A DNA stretch of 64,000 nt from Thuidium tamariscinum (Eukaryota; Streptophyta; Bryopsida; Hypnales; Thuidiaceae): contig OX344751.2 in NCBI GenBank assembly GCA_947034885.2, forward strand, positions 7,316,001 to 7,380,000. The letters run 5' to 3'. Made by a program: the position numbers and the translations under genes. Numbering within the stretch: position 1 is the first letter of the stretch; each line of letters starts with the position of its first letter. The notes beneath the pieces are model-generated. The model worked only from the letters and a program-made list of their open reading frames with translations, was not told the DNA's origin and ran no database searches. Positions 1 to 12,753 of this stretch are shown here, piece by piece.

Positions 1-228
1 CTACCTTAGCCATTGGGGGGGGTTGGTTTAGTCCTATTTTTTACTCAAAAATACAAATTTGAAGCCACAAATTGGACAAGTTGGAGTTCTACTAACATTT
101 CAAGGGTTGACAATGAGTTTTTATGAAAATAGTAAAATGTCTATTGTCCACATGGGGTCAAAGGGACCTTCCTTTGCACAAATGCTACGAAGAGGGAAAA
201 ACATTTTTAGAAGAATTTTTGTTGCAAT

Positions 229-489
229 TGAGTTATTCATAAAGCACTTTAAACCAGGGTTTAAACCCATGAGTTTTGTGAAAAAGCTGGTTGAGTTAAA
301 AAAGTTGAAATAAAAGTGGATATGAAACTTATTTTTCCATCAAAATGGTGCCTAAAAAAGTTTGGTCCCCACTTTTGAAGTCATGTGACATAAATATCTT
401 GCAAAAAAGTTTGATGCTTCAACTATAGTTGCCTTCTCAACTTCAAAAAAAGTCATGCCCAAAGTAGGGGGGACTTTACAAATAACTCA
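229..489 (+). mobile_element. 261-bp MITE, copy 1
   Basis: The ends are inverted repeats: the right end reads TGAGTTATTTGTAAAGT in reverse complement and the left end starts TGAGTTATTCATAAAG. The 3-bp sequence AAT flanks both sides, consistent with a 3-bp target duplication. Copies of the same length class lie at 10747-11007 (same orientation) and 28486-28748 (inverted). It has no coding capacity of its own; a recurring short open frame inside it is only repeat sequence. The superfamily is not assigned. Confidence 0.85.
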
Positions 490-2929
490 AATGTGAGCAA
501 AATTTTGTTTAGAAAAATGGATTTCTTAAAAATAATTTTTTGATTTTTTTTTAATTATTAAAAATAAAAAGTTCTACAAACCCTTTTTCTGCTATTTTTT
601 GTTCCCTGTGGCATGTGAAGTACTTTGAAGTAGTCTATAGTCCTGTACAGTAGTGCATAGTACTACATTGATAATTCAAATGTGCAGGTGCCTAAAATTG
701 ATGGTTGAGATTTGCAGGCTCTCGTCAAATGCATTGTACTGTCAAGATCACGTAGTACTGCCAGTACTATGTCCAAAAACAACGTTTTTGAGCAAAAAAT
801 GTGAAGTGTTTCTTGCAATCACCCTTTTTTAAAATTATTTTTAAGATAGTTTGAAGACTTCTAGGAATCAATTAGAAAATACACTTAAAAAATTCACAAC
901 AAATTTATACTTTGTCCAAAAAGAATATAGTTTCAATTTCTTGGTTCAATTTCTTATACATGTAAATACATTTCTCTTTCTACAAACATTTCTAGAAAAT
1001 CCAACATTGATGTGAGGGCAAACTAATTATTTAACTTGTAATGGGTTGTTTCCCTTATAATTGTTAACTTCTTTAAAGGCATGAACCAAAACACAAAGTG
1101 GGCAAATAAGGTATGACTTTTAAGTAAGTTACAACAATTATCTTTAAAGCATTTGTGTTGGATATTTAAAGATACCAAAAAAAATTCTTGGACCAATTGT
1201 AATGATATTGTTGCTAGCCCTATACATATTGAGTGTACAATGTCACAAGTGTTGCATTAGTGTTGCATATTGTTTGGATCATAACAAAGTTGTTGTATAT
1301 AATTTTATGAAAGGCAGTACTATATGCTATTTTTTTTGGTCAATTTCCATCAATATGTATATTTTGCACTTTCATCTCAAATGTGAAAGACCATAATAAT
1401 TTTCATTTTCAACATAGTCTTTTGTATAGATGGAAGATTTAGTTGGTTGTTTTCATATGAATAATGTACTAAAATAACATAAATTAAACATGTATCGTAT
1501 ATATTAGTTACATCAACATCTCTTGTTAAAATTATAAAATTTCAAAGAAATAAAGCTTTGATAGGTGCTTAAAATAGAATATTTTAAAAGATTCTTTTTC
1601 CAATATAGTTTTTTAAAACAAATTTCCAAAAACTTTAGCATCTATTTTTAGAATTTTTTTTGGTCAATCTTCACCATGAACTGCAATAGTACATGCTTTA
1701 AAGTGAACACCTATTGCACCTCAAAATTATATGCCCAATTTTTACCATTTCAACACATTTTCGTAAAAAAGAACATAAGTTTTTTTTATCAATACAAATG
1801 CATGAAAAAATATTAGTATTTATGTCTTTCAATGTTTGAAATGTAAGACTACGAATATTAAAAAATATGAAGAAAATCTCAATTATTAATTTACAACTTA
1901 AGACAAAGCTTTGATAAGCACTTATTTCAAATTACCTAGTATAACACAATGTAAATGTGGTTTGAGGATTGCAATCTTTGCTTCCATTTTGTAGGATGGA
2001 CAAGACTATGCTATCCATGCCAACTTTGTGAAAAGGACAATTGTCATTACTATTTCTATGATGGTAATATCAAGTTTTAAGTGCACCTCAATAAGCTTGG
2101 TACAAGCACAACCACCTTCAAAGCTCCAACTTTTGACTTTGGTTCAAATAAGACTCAACTAAAAGTCAAAAGTTGTAAGGTACTTTATTTTGAGGTCTCC
2201 ATCTATTTTTTTCTGTAATTTCTTTCATCAAGTTCCTCACCGTTTCTATAATTTCTATAGCTTTTGATTTTCAAATTGGATTTGTATACTTAATCCAACA
2301 TGTAACTTTATTTATCTAAGTTGGTCATCAGATAATACAACCCAAGCTTTGAAAGAATAAATATACTATCAAAGAGCATTGGACAAATTGACCTCCTAAA
2401 TTATATACTATTTTTACATTGTTGGTGCAATGAAAAAGATAAAATGTACAAGTAGTGTACATTTGAGGAGGAGGACGCTTTTAGAGTCCAAGTGCTTTAC
2501 TAACCTCCTACCTTGGTTGCAAGTGAAAAGTTCTTTGATTCACCTACACATCCTACATAATTTCTTTTTTCATTTTTTCTAAAGCGAAAAATTAGAAATA
2601 TAAAATAGTTTAGTGGTGCTTCAAATTCCAACATTCATCTACACATTGGATAGGAAACTCCACATTTAAAGAAGTTTGTTCTAAAAGCAATTGTGTTCTA
2701 AATGTGACTTCTATTTATGAATGATTGACATGTTGTTTGAAATATGTACTACTATCAATGATGAGTTAAGTAAGCTGAAGTGGTCACTTTTAGAGCACAC
2801 TACCTTATGAACACATATTACATGTCTATAATTTTGTTTTCATCCACAATTTGGCAAATTCATCCAAGATTTTCTTAAATTCAAAATGTATGGCAAAAAA
2901 ATCACGGTTTGCTGCCATTTTAAGTGTTT
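490..2929. other. AT-rich intergenic DNA, no gene seen
   Basis: Only short open frames in AT-rich sequence, with no splice-supported coding potential. Positions about 2440-2516 and 2782-2811 resemble parts of the TA-flanked MITE family found intact at 17005-17302 (shared internal stretch and a CTACCTTA-type end), so a decayed copy probably lies here. Confidence 0.5.
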
Positions 2930-3647
2930 TTTTTCCCTCTCTTACTAGCATTTCGGCGCTATTTCGCCCCCACCCCAAAAGGCGGGGCCCGCCCTGGTCG
3001 GTGTCGTCCTCCGCTGGTGGTGGTGGTGCAGGTCCGGATGTAAGTTAAAGCTAATCTGGCCCTAAATTTCCACTGAGCACGGTACCGGCCACTTTGCTGG
3101 CTCCTGCCAAAACTGGGAGCTTGGCCCAAGACCATGACATGACTGCTGCTCCTGTATGATCCATGATGCGCGCCCCGAGAGCCCCCCGCCCCGCCCCCGG
3201 CGGGCGAGGTACCGGGCCTTGTCAGTCAGGGCATGGCGGAGGTGTACCCGGGAACTGTCTGGACAAGCTTTCCATTGTCATTGTCATCAGAAAGCTCCCT
3301 GGAAACCAACTCATCAGTCTTCCCTCTTCAGTGGAAAGACGGAAAGACGCACCCGAGTAAGTACCCGACCCGTCGCCCTTCGGCTCGGTCGTACAATGCA
3401 CTAGGCTTCGGTACCATAATAGGCAGCAGGAAAAATATCACCCTGACACATCGTTCAGTGCACTCAAGATGCGGTGCCTCACCATCTGTCGCACTCGCTC
3501 AAGTGATCCAAATGCGAGTGTTTTTTCTCTCGCATGTGGCTATTCTAACAAGAAAGGCACAATCATGAAGAGTGGGACACTTATTGTGAAAGAAATTGAC
3601 CAAAAAAAACTGACTGGAATTCAGATTTTGGATGAAGAAATAGAAGC
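2930..3647. other. GC-rich islet, no gene recognised
   Basis: Abruptly GC-rich sequence (clear from about 2950 to 3420) inside AT-rich surroundings. Several short frames are open here, as expected from composition, but none shows a recognisable domain. It abuts the TTAA element at 3648. It may be a captured fragment or part of a decayed element. Confidence 0.4.
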
Positions 3648-4382
3648 TTAACCCTGAAACGCCGGGCCTGTGACCACTGGTTTCAGGCTCCACTCCCTGT
3701 CACTCAGTTTGTTACCGTTTTGTAACCAGATGTGTATGGAAATTTTTATTTTTATTTTTCAGAGATGAAACTGCATGTCCTCTGTACTTCACAGAAATTT
3801 CAGATTTTTTTGAGGAAAATTGTATTTTCTGAATTTTTTTGAAGAGAAAATGAAGAAAAAATCATAGAAAATAGAAAAAATTCTCAAAAATTCTGAAAAT
3901 TTCACCATGTGTGAAAAATACAGTGGAAATCATCATGGTGTAAACTAATTTGCCGTGTACATCTATAATTAGAATGCAGTGGACATTAAAAATATAGACA
4001 AAGTTCAAACTACAATAAAATATTTAGTTTTACGAATTTTTCCAAAATTTCAATTGGAGAAGAAACTAGAGTACAGGACCTCCATTTCATTAGTTGGGCT
4101 CAAATTCAAAAAATGTTGTTTTCAAGGAGAAATTTCAGATTTACTCAATTTCTCAAAATACACTAAAATGACAAATTTTGCCATCCGTTTTTCTTAATTA
4201 ATTCACAACTACATGAAAAGAAATATCAATTACACTAAAAATTCGCTTGGACACTCTTTGTAACTCAACATGAAAGGTCATTGAAAAAAAAAATGGATGA
4301 AAAAACTACTGTTCAGGCTTCAGATGGCGTGGAGAAGTCATTCATAAGCCACAGAATGGCGCCGCCGGCGCTTAGGGGTTAA
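3648..4382 (+). mobile_element. TTAA-flanked (piggyBac-like) element, family A copy 1
   Basis: A 735-bp unit bounded by TTAA on both sides. The left end begins CCCTGAAACGCCGGGC and the right end is CCGGCGCTTAGGGG, giving an imperfect inverted repeat that starts CCC and ends GGG. Homologous copies of nearly identical length lie at 30453-31185 and 53411-54144. A TTAA target duplication with CCC termini is the hallmark of piggyBac-superfamily elements. No transposase frame is present, so the unit is non-autonomous. Family assignment is inference from the ends only. Confidence 0.8.
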
Positions 4383-5113
4383 GTTGCAACCCGGTTTGGA
4401 CCATTTGAGGATTTCAGCATAGCTCTTGGCCAAGCTTAGTGGGGGAAGGAAAATTCCAGGAAATAGATTTCAAATGGATTTGAAACTATTTAAAATGTTT
4501 GTTCATCCAAAAATGAAATTATTGTAAATTTGTTTGTTAAGATTTTGTAAAACCTATTCATGATATGTAGGTGTGTCTAATTTTGATCATAGGTCAATTA
4601 GGAAATCCAAAGGAAATCAATGGCTCATAATGCATCATAATGGACTAAATACTTCCACCTCCTATAGAGTTGGAAAGAGAACAACCTAGTCTCTAGAAAA
4701 GAGGAGGTGATCAGAAAGAGGTCAACCATCTTAAGTAGGACATTAAACTTAGCTCACAAAATGTGCCCAATAGTTTGAATGTATCCCAAAGAAAAGCTTT
4801 TTTTTTAAAAAGAATTCTACACATGATAAAATTTACAAATTTTAAATTCATATTGGCAATCACAGACTCCAAATTAGCTAGTATAGATATAGAATGTGTC
4901 TTGGATGCAACCCAAAATAGAGGGTCATTTTGTTTACTTTTATCCCCAAAATTTCTCATTTGGATCTACTTTGTAGATTGGATTTAGTATCCTCTAAGAA
5001 ATAATGGATTTCTTTTAACCTTTACAAGGGGCTCTAGGAATTGCATGTATGTAGCATCATTTTTGACTCCTAGAATATGAATTATATATCAAAAGATGTC
5101 AACACATATACAA
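4383..5113. other. AT-rich spacer, nothing recognised
   Basis: No gene, RNA or repeat boundary was recognised here. The open frames on both strands are short and overlap each other. Confidence 0.4.
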
Positions 5114-6069
5114 TTAACCCCTAAAGCCTTGAACTATGTTTTTTGGCAACGTAGCAATTTTGGGCAGCTCACCATGAATGGAGTTTTTACTTTCAATTCT
5201 TTAAAATTTTCACACAACATGTGCCTAGGGAGTAGCTTCAAGGCCCAACAATTTTTGTAACTTTTGACTACATGGTTAATAAGTTATGGCATGATATGTT
5301 GTTTTGTTTGAACTGCAAGCAACCTGGGCAGTAAAAAAAACTTTTTTTTAAATTACTTTTTTTTAAAATAAAAATTTGAAATAGGTTTATTAGATTTTTA
5401 TCTATGTGGAAAGCTTTGAATCATTCCATTATGATAAATGGGTCAAAAGTTATGAAAATTTTTAGTTTGGGGTAGCTTGCGGGTAGTTGTAGAATCTTTA
5501 TTCTACATAAAAGTTTGAAATTCTTCATTTAATTCAATTTTTAATATTTTTGAAGAAAAAACTAAAAAATTGGGTGAAGATTGTTTATTACAATACTAAC
5601 CATTGGGATTGACATTTTTCATTATTATAAATAAATTGTCCACAATTTAGTATTTTCAAGCATTTTCTACTTCTTTCTACTAACTATTTTTTTCCTATAA
5701 TTATGTTATACAATTCCAAATGATTTGAAATTTTTTGAGCATATATCCAACTTGAATTGTAAAATGAAATCAAAGAGTAACCATAATTTTGAGTATTTCT
5801 TCATACAAATATGACCTTGTGAAGTGCAGCTGCTCGGGTTTTTGCAGGGATAAAAAAATGATTTTGCTAGTTCAAATGTTAAAGTCTTGCAATCTACATC
5901 ATGAGAAATTTTGAAATTTTTTCCATATCTTTTCAAACCACCTAACTACAAGATCCTACAGTTAAATATGTGAAAAAATGTTTTTTTTCAAAAAAATTAC
6001 ACTTGTATTAGAAATTGCAATTTTGGAGTGATTTTGGTGGAAACATAGTCAAAAACCTTTAGGGGTTAA
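5114..6069 (+). mobile_element. TTAA-flanked (piggyBac-like) element, family B copy 1
   Basis: A 956-bp unit with TTAA at both borders, left end CCCCTAAAGCCTTG and right end CAAAAACCTTTAGGGG. An inverted copy of 952 bp is at 13919-14870, and a diverged relative at 35182-36089 shares internal stretches. No coding frame was seen. Its borders define it as non-autonomous. Confidence 0.8.
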
Positions 6070-6628
6070 ATTAAATTGATGATTGAATTATTATCATTTT
6101 TCATTGGATGTTATTTTAATACTTTAACCCCTAATGACCCAAATGAGCATTTTTTGGTTGTTGTCACTCTTTGTTGAATTGACCATTTTCATATTTAAAT
6201 TATTTGAAAAATAAAAATGATTTCAAAAAATAAATTGCAGTATAAATCCAATGGCAATAGTTTCATCAAATTTTGAATTGAACTCTACCTTGTGGAATTT
6301 TTTTAAGTTGAATGGTGCCTGTAGTGTAGTTCACAACTCTTTTTGGGGGGCTAGGTATGAGCACAAACTGAAAAATCAGCTAGCAAATGCAATTATTGCT
6401 TACCTCAAAAAGGTCAAATCCACCTCGAAAAGGGCAGATTCAAAGAGCTCAAGGAGGAGACAAGTATCCCATTCTTGTTTTTATTGCAAATACTATGTTA
6501 CTCTCATTTTAGGGACCACTATGCATTGTAAGCTCCACCATGACTTGACAAATGCTTGCAATGTTGTAAAATTTTAAATGAGCATTATCAGTTCTCTTAT
6601 CTTTCACTGAGTTCAAGAAATTCATCAC
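6070..6628. other. Spacer with a possible half TTAA element
   Basis: At 6124 the sequence TTAACCCCTAATGACCC looks like the left end of another TTAA-type element, but no matching right end was found before the next element starts at 6629. A short open frame at 6251-6577 has no recognised domain and is probably chance. Confidence 0.4.
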
Positions 6629-7605
6629 TTAACCCTAGACCGCCCAAGTGGACGAAATGTGTCCTCACACATACTGGCAATCAACTTTGAAGCACTATAA
6701 CGTTTGCATCCAATGTCTGAATTCAATAAAAATTGTTGGGAAAGTTGTGCATGCTAGTCTAGTTGTTATGGTAAAAATTTCAGATCAATCCAAGACGTAT
6801 TGAGTTTGTGAGAGTCATTCAAAGTTCACAGGTTCAATTTGGGTTCATCACACTCTACTGTAATGACAACTTTGAGGGCTTGTATCTTTTTCATAAAATG
6901 TTCGTTTTCAGTAAAATTTGTTGGGTTCTGTTCCCCTTAAGGTTTAGTTATTGTGGTAATATTTTCATGGCAATCCAAGTTGTTTTGAATGCTTGGGAGC
7001 AATTCAAAGTTTAAATGGATGACATTTTTGCAATTCAGTGAACTTTGGCGACTCATAACTTCTCCATACATGATTCTTTTTCAAACATTCTTGTTGGAGA
7101 AGTTGCACATACTTGTCTAGTTCTTGTGCTCAAATTTTCATGTCAATCAAAGAGGATTTGAGTGACTGAGAAGCATTTTAGTAGAAGGAGTTTCAGTCAT
7201 AGATGTGATTTTTTGCTACTTTTTTCACTGTTTTTAACATTTCAAATCCATTTTGCAGACACAGTGATTCATTTATGGGATGTTTTTTCTCACCAAATTT
7301 TTTATCTTTTAGTTTTGAATCACTTTGTAGCTTAAAGTTTTGTCATTTGAGTAGATTTAGAAATCAAATTTCACCTCCAAATGTGTTTTTAAGAAAATTT
7401 CAGCACCTTTTTTTAACACTAAAACATTATAATCTTTTAATCTATACGGTCAAACGACCCCAAATTTATTCGACACCATCTACAACATGCACACTACAAT
7501 ATTGTACGGTTAAGATCTTCATAACTTACTATAATTTTGATTCTTCTGACCTGCAAAGGCAAGTAGTTTTTAAGCCTGGTTGGACCTTGGGCGGTCTAGG
7601 GTTAA
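6629..7605 (+). mobile_element. TTAA-flanked (piggyBac-like) element, family C
   Basis: A 977-bp unit bounded by TTAA, with a perfect 16-bp terminal inverted repeat, CCCTAGACCGCCCAAG. This is the cleanest TIR of all the TTAA elements in the window. Open frames inside are short and show no transposase motif, so the element is non-autonomous. The TTAA target and CCC start match piggyBac-type elements; the family call is inference. Confidence 0.85.
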
Positions 7606-9625
7606 AAATATTCGCACTAAAATATGCTCATTCAAAGTGTGATGCCCTGTTTTTCCATTGATCCAAATAAAACTTCAAAATTAAATATCTCCTTGATTGT
7701 TTTGTCAAATAATCTGATTTTTTTAAGTGCTCACCGTCAATGTGAACTTCAAGATCCTATAGCTACATTCTATCCAATCTCAAGGAAAAAATGAGCAAAC
7801 AAATTGCTCAAGTTCTTGGCAATCTTGGCCCACTGTGAAAGTTCATCTCCGTTTGGTCATTAGGAGTTAGGTCTCTAGAACTATTAATTTGTTTTCTGGA
7901 GTGAGAAGAATAGAAATAACTCATAATTTGAAAAAAAAATTCAGCTTTATGAAATAAAGTTGTATATTTATACATAGGTATGTCTATCCATCTTTGTATA
8001 ATATATAAAAATACACAAAAAAAAATTCCAAAAGCATTGTACCTTCTGCATCTTCAACATCTTTTGGCAAATTTTTGGAGGGAAAGTGAACACAAAGATG
8101 GCACAATTGAATAGGTCCTTCCTTGAAAGAATGTCATTGTACGGAAATATGGTGTATTATATAGTGTATAGCAATGTTTTCTATACTTTCAAATGTAATG
8201 GTCAACAATGTATTTTTTCAAGTCTTTTTTCCCATCTTTTGTTGTAGATGTTGACTTCAATTATTCCTTTGTATGTGCTAATTAGTCATGAAAGAAACAT
8301 AACTATGTCAATTTTGAGTATACGATTTTATATATGCTTATGTTTAGTATTTCTTGTATTAAGCATGTATTTTTACCATTGAAGGTATAATTTTTAGTGT
8401 TGATTGCTTTGCATGAATCATGAAAGCAATGGTTTTGCATAATCCAAGGGTCCTTGAAGCAAACCTTTTATGAGGTATCTAGTATAGCAAGCATGTTTTG
8501 GCACAATTTTTTTACATCTATGCTCACATCTATGTCAACAACATTGTATGCATTGTCAAAAAATTCTAAATTCTTGCAATACAAACAGTAGATCACATTG
8601 TCTCACGCCTAGGTATAAAATTCTTTCTTTGAGGAAGCTTTCATTTGAATATGGAGTAGGTTGGTTCAAGAAAACAGAAATTGTAGGTCTTGAAGAGATC
8701 ATTTTGTTATTTTGAAAGCCTATATCTCTTCTTTCTAATGATTAAAATGTCTTCAAAGGTTTCTGGTTGCTAAACTAATTGGATATTTTCATGCTACAAG
8801 TATTCCTAGAAGTGCATTTATAAAAATGCACAAGGAGCACAAATTGCCCAATCTCAAGTTTAGATGTGCCTTCAAATTAGAAGTGGTTGTGATGCCATTG
8901 ATATTTTTAATTAAGGAAATATGATTAAGTCTAGACTTCAGTGATATCAAACAACATGCAACATACAAAAGTATCTTCAACATGAAGATTTTCTTTTCCT
9001 AGCTTCCCAAGCCCTATCTATTGAATGCAATTGACATTTGAAATTTTTTCTCTCTATTAATTTTTTATAGAAAGCATCAACTATTTAGAGTGTATATTTT
9101 AGAATAAGGTAGTTCTATCTCTTGAACATATATTGTAAAATTGACACCTTCTAAATCTTAATGTAGTATTGTCTATTTTGTACTATTTGTGTTGGGCAAA
9201 GTTAGAAATGCACTAATTTAGACATAAAACTCCAATAATAGGGTGTCCTCAATTCTTGAGGAATAAAATACAAGTAGAGACATATCCAATTTGAAGAAGG
9301 CTTGAGAAAAAATTTCCCAAATTTCAAAATTTTGCAAAACTATCAATTTGTGATTGAATTTTTGGAGTATCTATAGCTTGAAAACACCCAATTCTTGTGC
9401 AAATTTCTCAAATTGTCTAAATTAAATAAAAAATCTTTAGTATAAGTAATGTGAATATAGTTACCAAAAATTGTCTCCAATCCAATTGCAACCATCAAGG
9501 TTGACCCTAATTGAAAATTATAAACTTCAAGCAACAACACCATTCATTTAAGAGACATGACAAAAAGTTCGTTCATTATTCCACAATTTGAAAGGATGCT
9601 TTCACTGGGTCATCATTGAACAAGG
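7606..9625. other. AT-rich intergenic DNA, nothing recognised
   Basis: No gene, structured RNA or repeat border was recognised in this 2-kb stretch. Confidence 0.4.
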
Positions 9626-9870
9626 GTTGCTATTATGTGAGTTTAAAGGTGTAAGCCTATATGAGCTTAGAAGACTATACACTAATGATATAAGTGTCTA
9701 TACTATAGTAACCTTCTATGTTAATAGTATATATATGCTATAAGTACCTATATTATAGGTGTTTATGTTATAAACACCTTCAATGGTTACATGATACCTA
9801 CTTATATATATGCTCAAGGCTCACATGCTCACACTTTCATGCCCACATATTAGCACCGTTGATCATTGAA
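9626..9870 (+). repeat. Dispersed repeat G, copy 1
   Basis: About 245 bp closely matching 34554-34796 in the same orientation, from a shared GTTGCTATTATG start through a shared TATATTATAGGTGTTTATG core to a similar end. No inverted-repeat ends were seen and the class is unknown. It could be a fragment of an LTR or another transposon. Confidence 0.7.
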
Positions 9871-10245
9871 CCATGTAGGGAATTGAAAAAATACATTAGA
9901 ATCCAAGTGGATGACAATAGTCTTCCTTTAACTTCTAGGGCCAACAATGAAAAACTATATGATTTTCTTTAACTACCTATGACATGTTTATTTCTCTTAA
10001 ATAATGCATAGACAAAAATAGTTATTTGTGAAAACCTTGATTTGTTATTTTATTGCAAAAAAAAATTGTAAGGTTAATCATACTAAATATATGTAATTAC
10101 TAATGGAAAGACAATGGATCATCCATCCTTATTCAGAAAGATCACATTGTCATGTCAATGAACATCATATTACAACATACTAATTACAAATAATCCAGTC
10201 TAAAACTTTTGAATAAAACCTTTTAGAAGATGAAATCATTGTAAT
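9871..10245. other. AT-rich spacer, nothing recognised
   Basis: No feature was recognised between the repeat ending at 9870 and the fold-back element starting at 10246. Confidence 0.4.
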
Positions 10246-10453
10246 CACTAGAAGAAAAACGCAAAAATCCTTGTTTATTTCAACAAAAATCATCAACAAG
10301 ATTGTGTTGAGATTGCATTGCTAAAAACGCTGAAAAACACTAAAAACGCTTTTTTTGTGTTTTCTTGCGTTTTTTTTTGCGTTTTTAGCAACGCAGTCTC
10401 AACACAATCTTGCTGATGTTTTTTGTTGAAATAAACAGGGATTTCTTCTAGTG
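10246..10453. mobile_element. CACTA-type fold-back element, copy 1
   Basis: A 208-bp unit starting CACTAGAAGAAA and ending with the imperfect reverse complement TTTCTTCTAGTG, flanked on both sides by AAT (3-bp target duplication). Nearly the whole element is one long inverted repeat with arms of roughly 80-90 bp around a short loop. Plant CACTA (En/Spm) elements start CACTACAAGAAA and make 3-bp duplications, so this is probably a CACTA-derived fold-back MITE. Related units are at 18631-18859 and, partial, at 62607. Confidence 0.85.
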
Positions 10454-10746
10454 AATATAGTAAGAGTTGAAATACAAATGACAAAAATACAAGACATTTA
10501 TAATTGAGGTCAACCATGTGCATTGATTCACTTATTTGATAATACTTTAATATTTATAAATATATTTTTCAAGCAAAAATGTCTATAGGCTTTTTTATCT
10601 ATTTATAGATATTCATTAATTGTATTCATCCTAATTAAAACATGAAAGAAATAATATGATTAAAGCCTTTTCTAAAATCCAAGGTTGAAATTTGAGACAT
10701 TTACTACAATCAATTTGTAAAGAATTTGAAATATATATCATACAAT

Positions 10747-11007
10747 TGAGTTATTTATAAAGTACTCTAAACTGGGGTTTAAACCCATGAGTTTTGTGAA
10801 AAAGCCAATTGAGTTAAAAAAAGTCGAAATAAAAGTGGGTATGAAACTTATTTTTCCATCAAAATGGTGCCTAAAAAAATTTGGTCCCCACTTTTGAAGT
10901 CGTGTGATATAAGTATCTTGCAAAAAAGTTTGATGCTTCAACTATAGTTGCCTTCTCAACTTCAAAAAAAGTCATGCCCAAAGTGGGGGGACTTTACAAA
11001 TAACTCA
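10747..11007 (+). mobile_element. 261-bp MITE, copy 2
   Basis: Same length and orientation as 229-489, highly similar throughout, with ends TGAGTTATTTATAAAGT and (inverted) TGAGTTATTTGTAAAGT. The flanking trinucleotides are AAT on the left and ATT on the right, so the target duplication is imperfect here. Confidence 0.85.
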
Positions 11008-12369
11008 ATTAATAGTAGACAAAATAAGCCAATTCTACATTTACTAACCATGTTATTTTTTTAATTCTTTGTTATTTTTACTTTTATGTTTTTAAGATAG
11101 AGATGTTGATAATTAAAGTCTTCTACCTATTTATCCCTACAAGACCAAAGTAACATTTTTTTTAAACATAGCTTTTTTAGACATTTTCTTATTAATTTAA
11201 TTTATCATATTTTAGATAGTTTCATACAACATGAAATCAATGAATAACTTTTAGAAGTAATGGTGTTCAAAATTTTTCATTAGAGGACATTAAGTTATTG
11301 CATGATAAAATATTTTCTTTCAAAATATGAGCATTCTAGACAATAGATATTTTTTTCATTATAAAATTTTGTACTCAAAGATTTTTACTATCTATAGAAA
11401 GATTTAATCATTATATTTGGGATAACACTTACTAAAAGTTTTAATTCATAGACATTAATAGAATTTCTTATGATAATAAGAAATAAAGCATGAAATTTAA
11501 TGAGAGTTTGTTTGATTTGAATTTCTAGATTTGTCATTTGGTTTGTCCAATCTTTCCTTGATCTATTGTATGTCATACAATGCCTAGTTTGGGATGCTTG
11601 AAAGTCTAAATGTGAAAACCTATACAATGTAATCCATGATGTACACTAAGGTTGAAAAAATATTCATCTTTTCATTCTTCCACCACATCATTTCCACTCT
11701 CTCTATATAGGACAAGATATCTAATTGTCCTAGCCTTTATTCAATGTCCTACTTTCTCCAAAGTATAGAACAAAATCCTTATTCTAGCTTTTAAATAGCA
11801 TCCTAATCTCCTAGAAACTTGTAGCCATCGTCCTTAATACTAAATAGAAGGCACTTATTTTTTGCCTTTAATCAAGCAAGTGAAAGAAGAAGGTTGTAAT
11901 TGCACAAAAAACATGTCTTTTCCTAAGTTAATTGTTTTGCAACTATCATTAAAAAGTATGAAACAAATGGGGGCTATAGAGCCTTTGCTACACTCTAGAT
12001 GGGTACAAGAGACTTAAAATTGATAAAGAGAACTTTACCGAAACAAATAATGAGCTACCTTGAAGGTAATTACAAATGAAGCCCAATGAAAATGCATCCC
12101 AATACTATGAGTATGGCACTTATAACTTTTAAGATTTAGAAACAAATTGTACACACAAAACCTTTTCTAATTTAGAAACATTGTAAAACACATCCTACTT
12201 TTGCAAATGGGCAATGAAATTGGGTTGTAGAAAAATGGTAGGATTTCATTTGAATAGACGAGTCTACATTCAAGATTGGCAAAAATACAAACTAGATGAA
12301 TGTTTGGAGATTTACTAGCAAGGTGTATTACAAAAATTGCCCTACAATAACTTCAAAAGTAGAACATCA
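11008..12369. other. AT-rich intergenic DNA, nothing firm
   Basis: No intact gene is seen. The last few hundred bases may be the decayed 5' part of the Tc1/mariner relic that becomes recognisable at about 12370, but I could not read a continuous frame. Confidence 0.4.
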
Positions 12370-12753
12370 TTAGTGATGATATGGGATGCATTTCGTGATG
12401 CATTTAAGTCATAGTTGGGTATAATTTCATTTTGACATTTTGACAATTCGGCAACTTGTTTTGATTTTCTTGGTTTTCTCTTATTTTTCCTATATTTGTG
12501 ATGTCTTCTTGATGGAAGATAGAACTCTAATTCATAGTAGTAAAATCTTGAAGAAAACATGTGGAGACCATCACTTGGAAAAGCTTAAGTAGTCACCACA
12601 ATCTTTGGATTTGAATCCCATAGAGAATCTTTGGTACACATTGAAGATTGCCATTCAAAAGCATACTATGATACCACTTAAGGTTGAACAAATCAAAAAA
12701 GCTTTGGAAAAAGTATGGAAGGAGATTCACTTTGTACTAAGTTTGCATCCTTG
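12370..12753 (+). pseudogene. Tc1/mariner transposase relic (DD34E)
   Basis: Decayed catalytic part of a Tc1/mariner DDE transposase, which cuts and pastes elements at TA dinucleotides. An early fragment at about 12373-12415 reads VMIWDAF, in another frame. From 12512 one frame gives MEDRTLIHSSK, then after a TAG stop at 12590-12592 the signature SPQSLDLNPIENLW. The second catalytic Asp is at 12518-12520 and the Glu of PIEN at 12623-12625, with exactly 34 residues between them: the DD34E spacing of Tc1-like enzymes. The TAG stands where family members have Trp. The frame ends at TGA 12751-12753. The N-terminal DNA-binding region was not recognised. At least one frameshift and one stop make it non-functional. 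Confidence 0.85.

Noticed and set aside
59-313. Open frame containing MSFVKKLVELKK, seen again around 28547-28783.
   Set aside because: It is the internal sequence of the 261-bp MITE family, appears wherever that repeat does, and has no domain.
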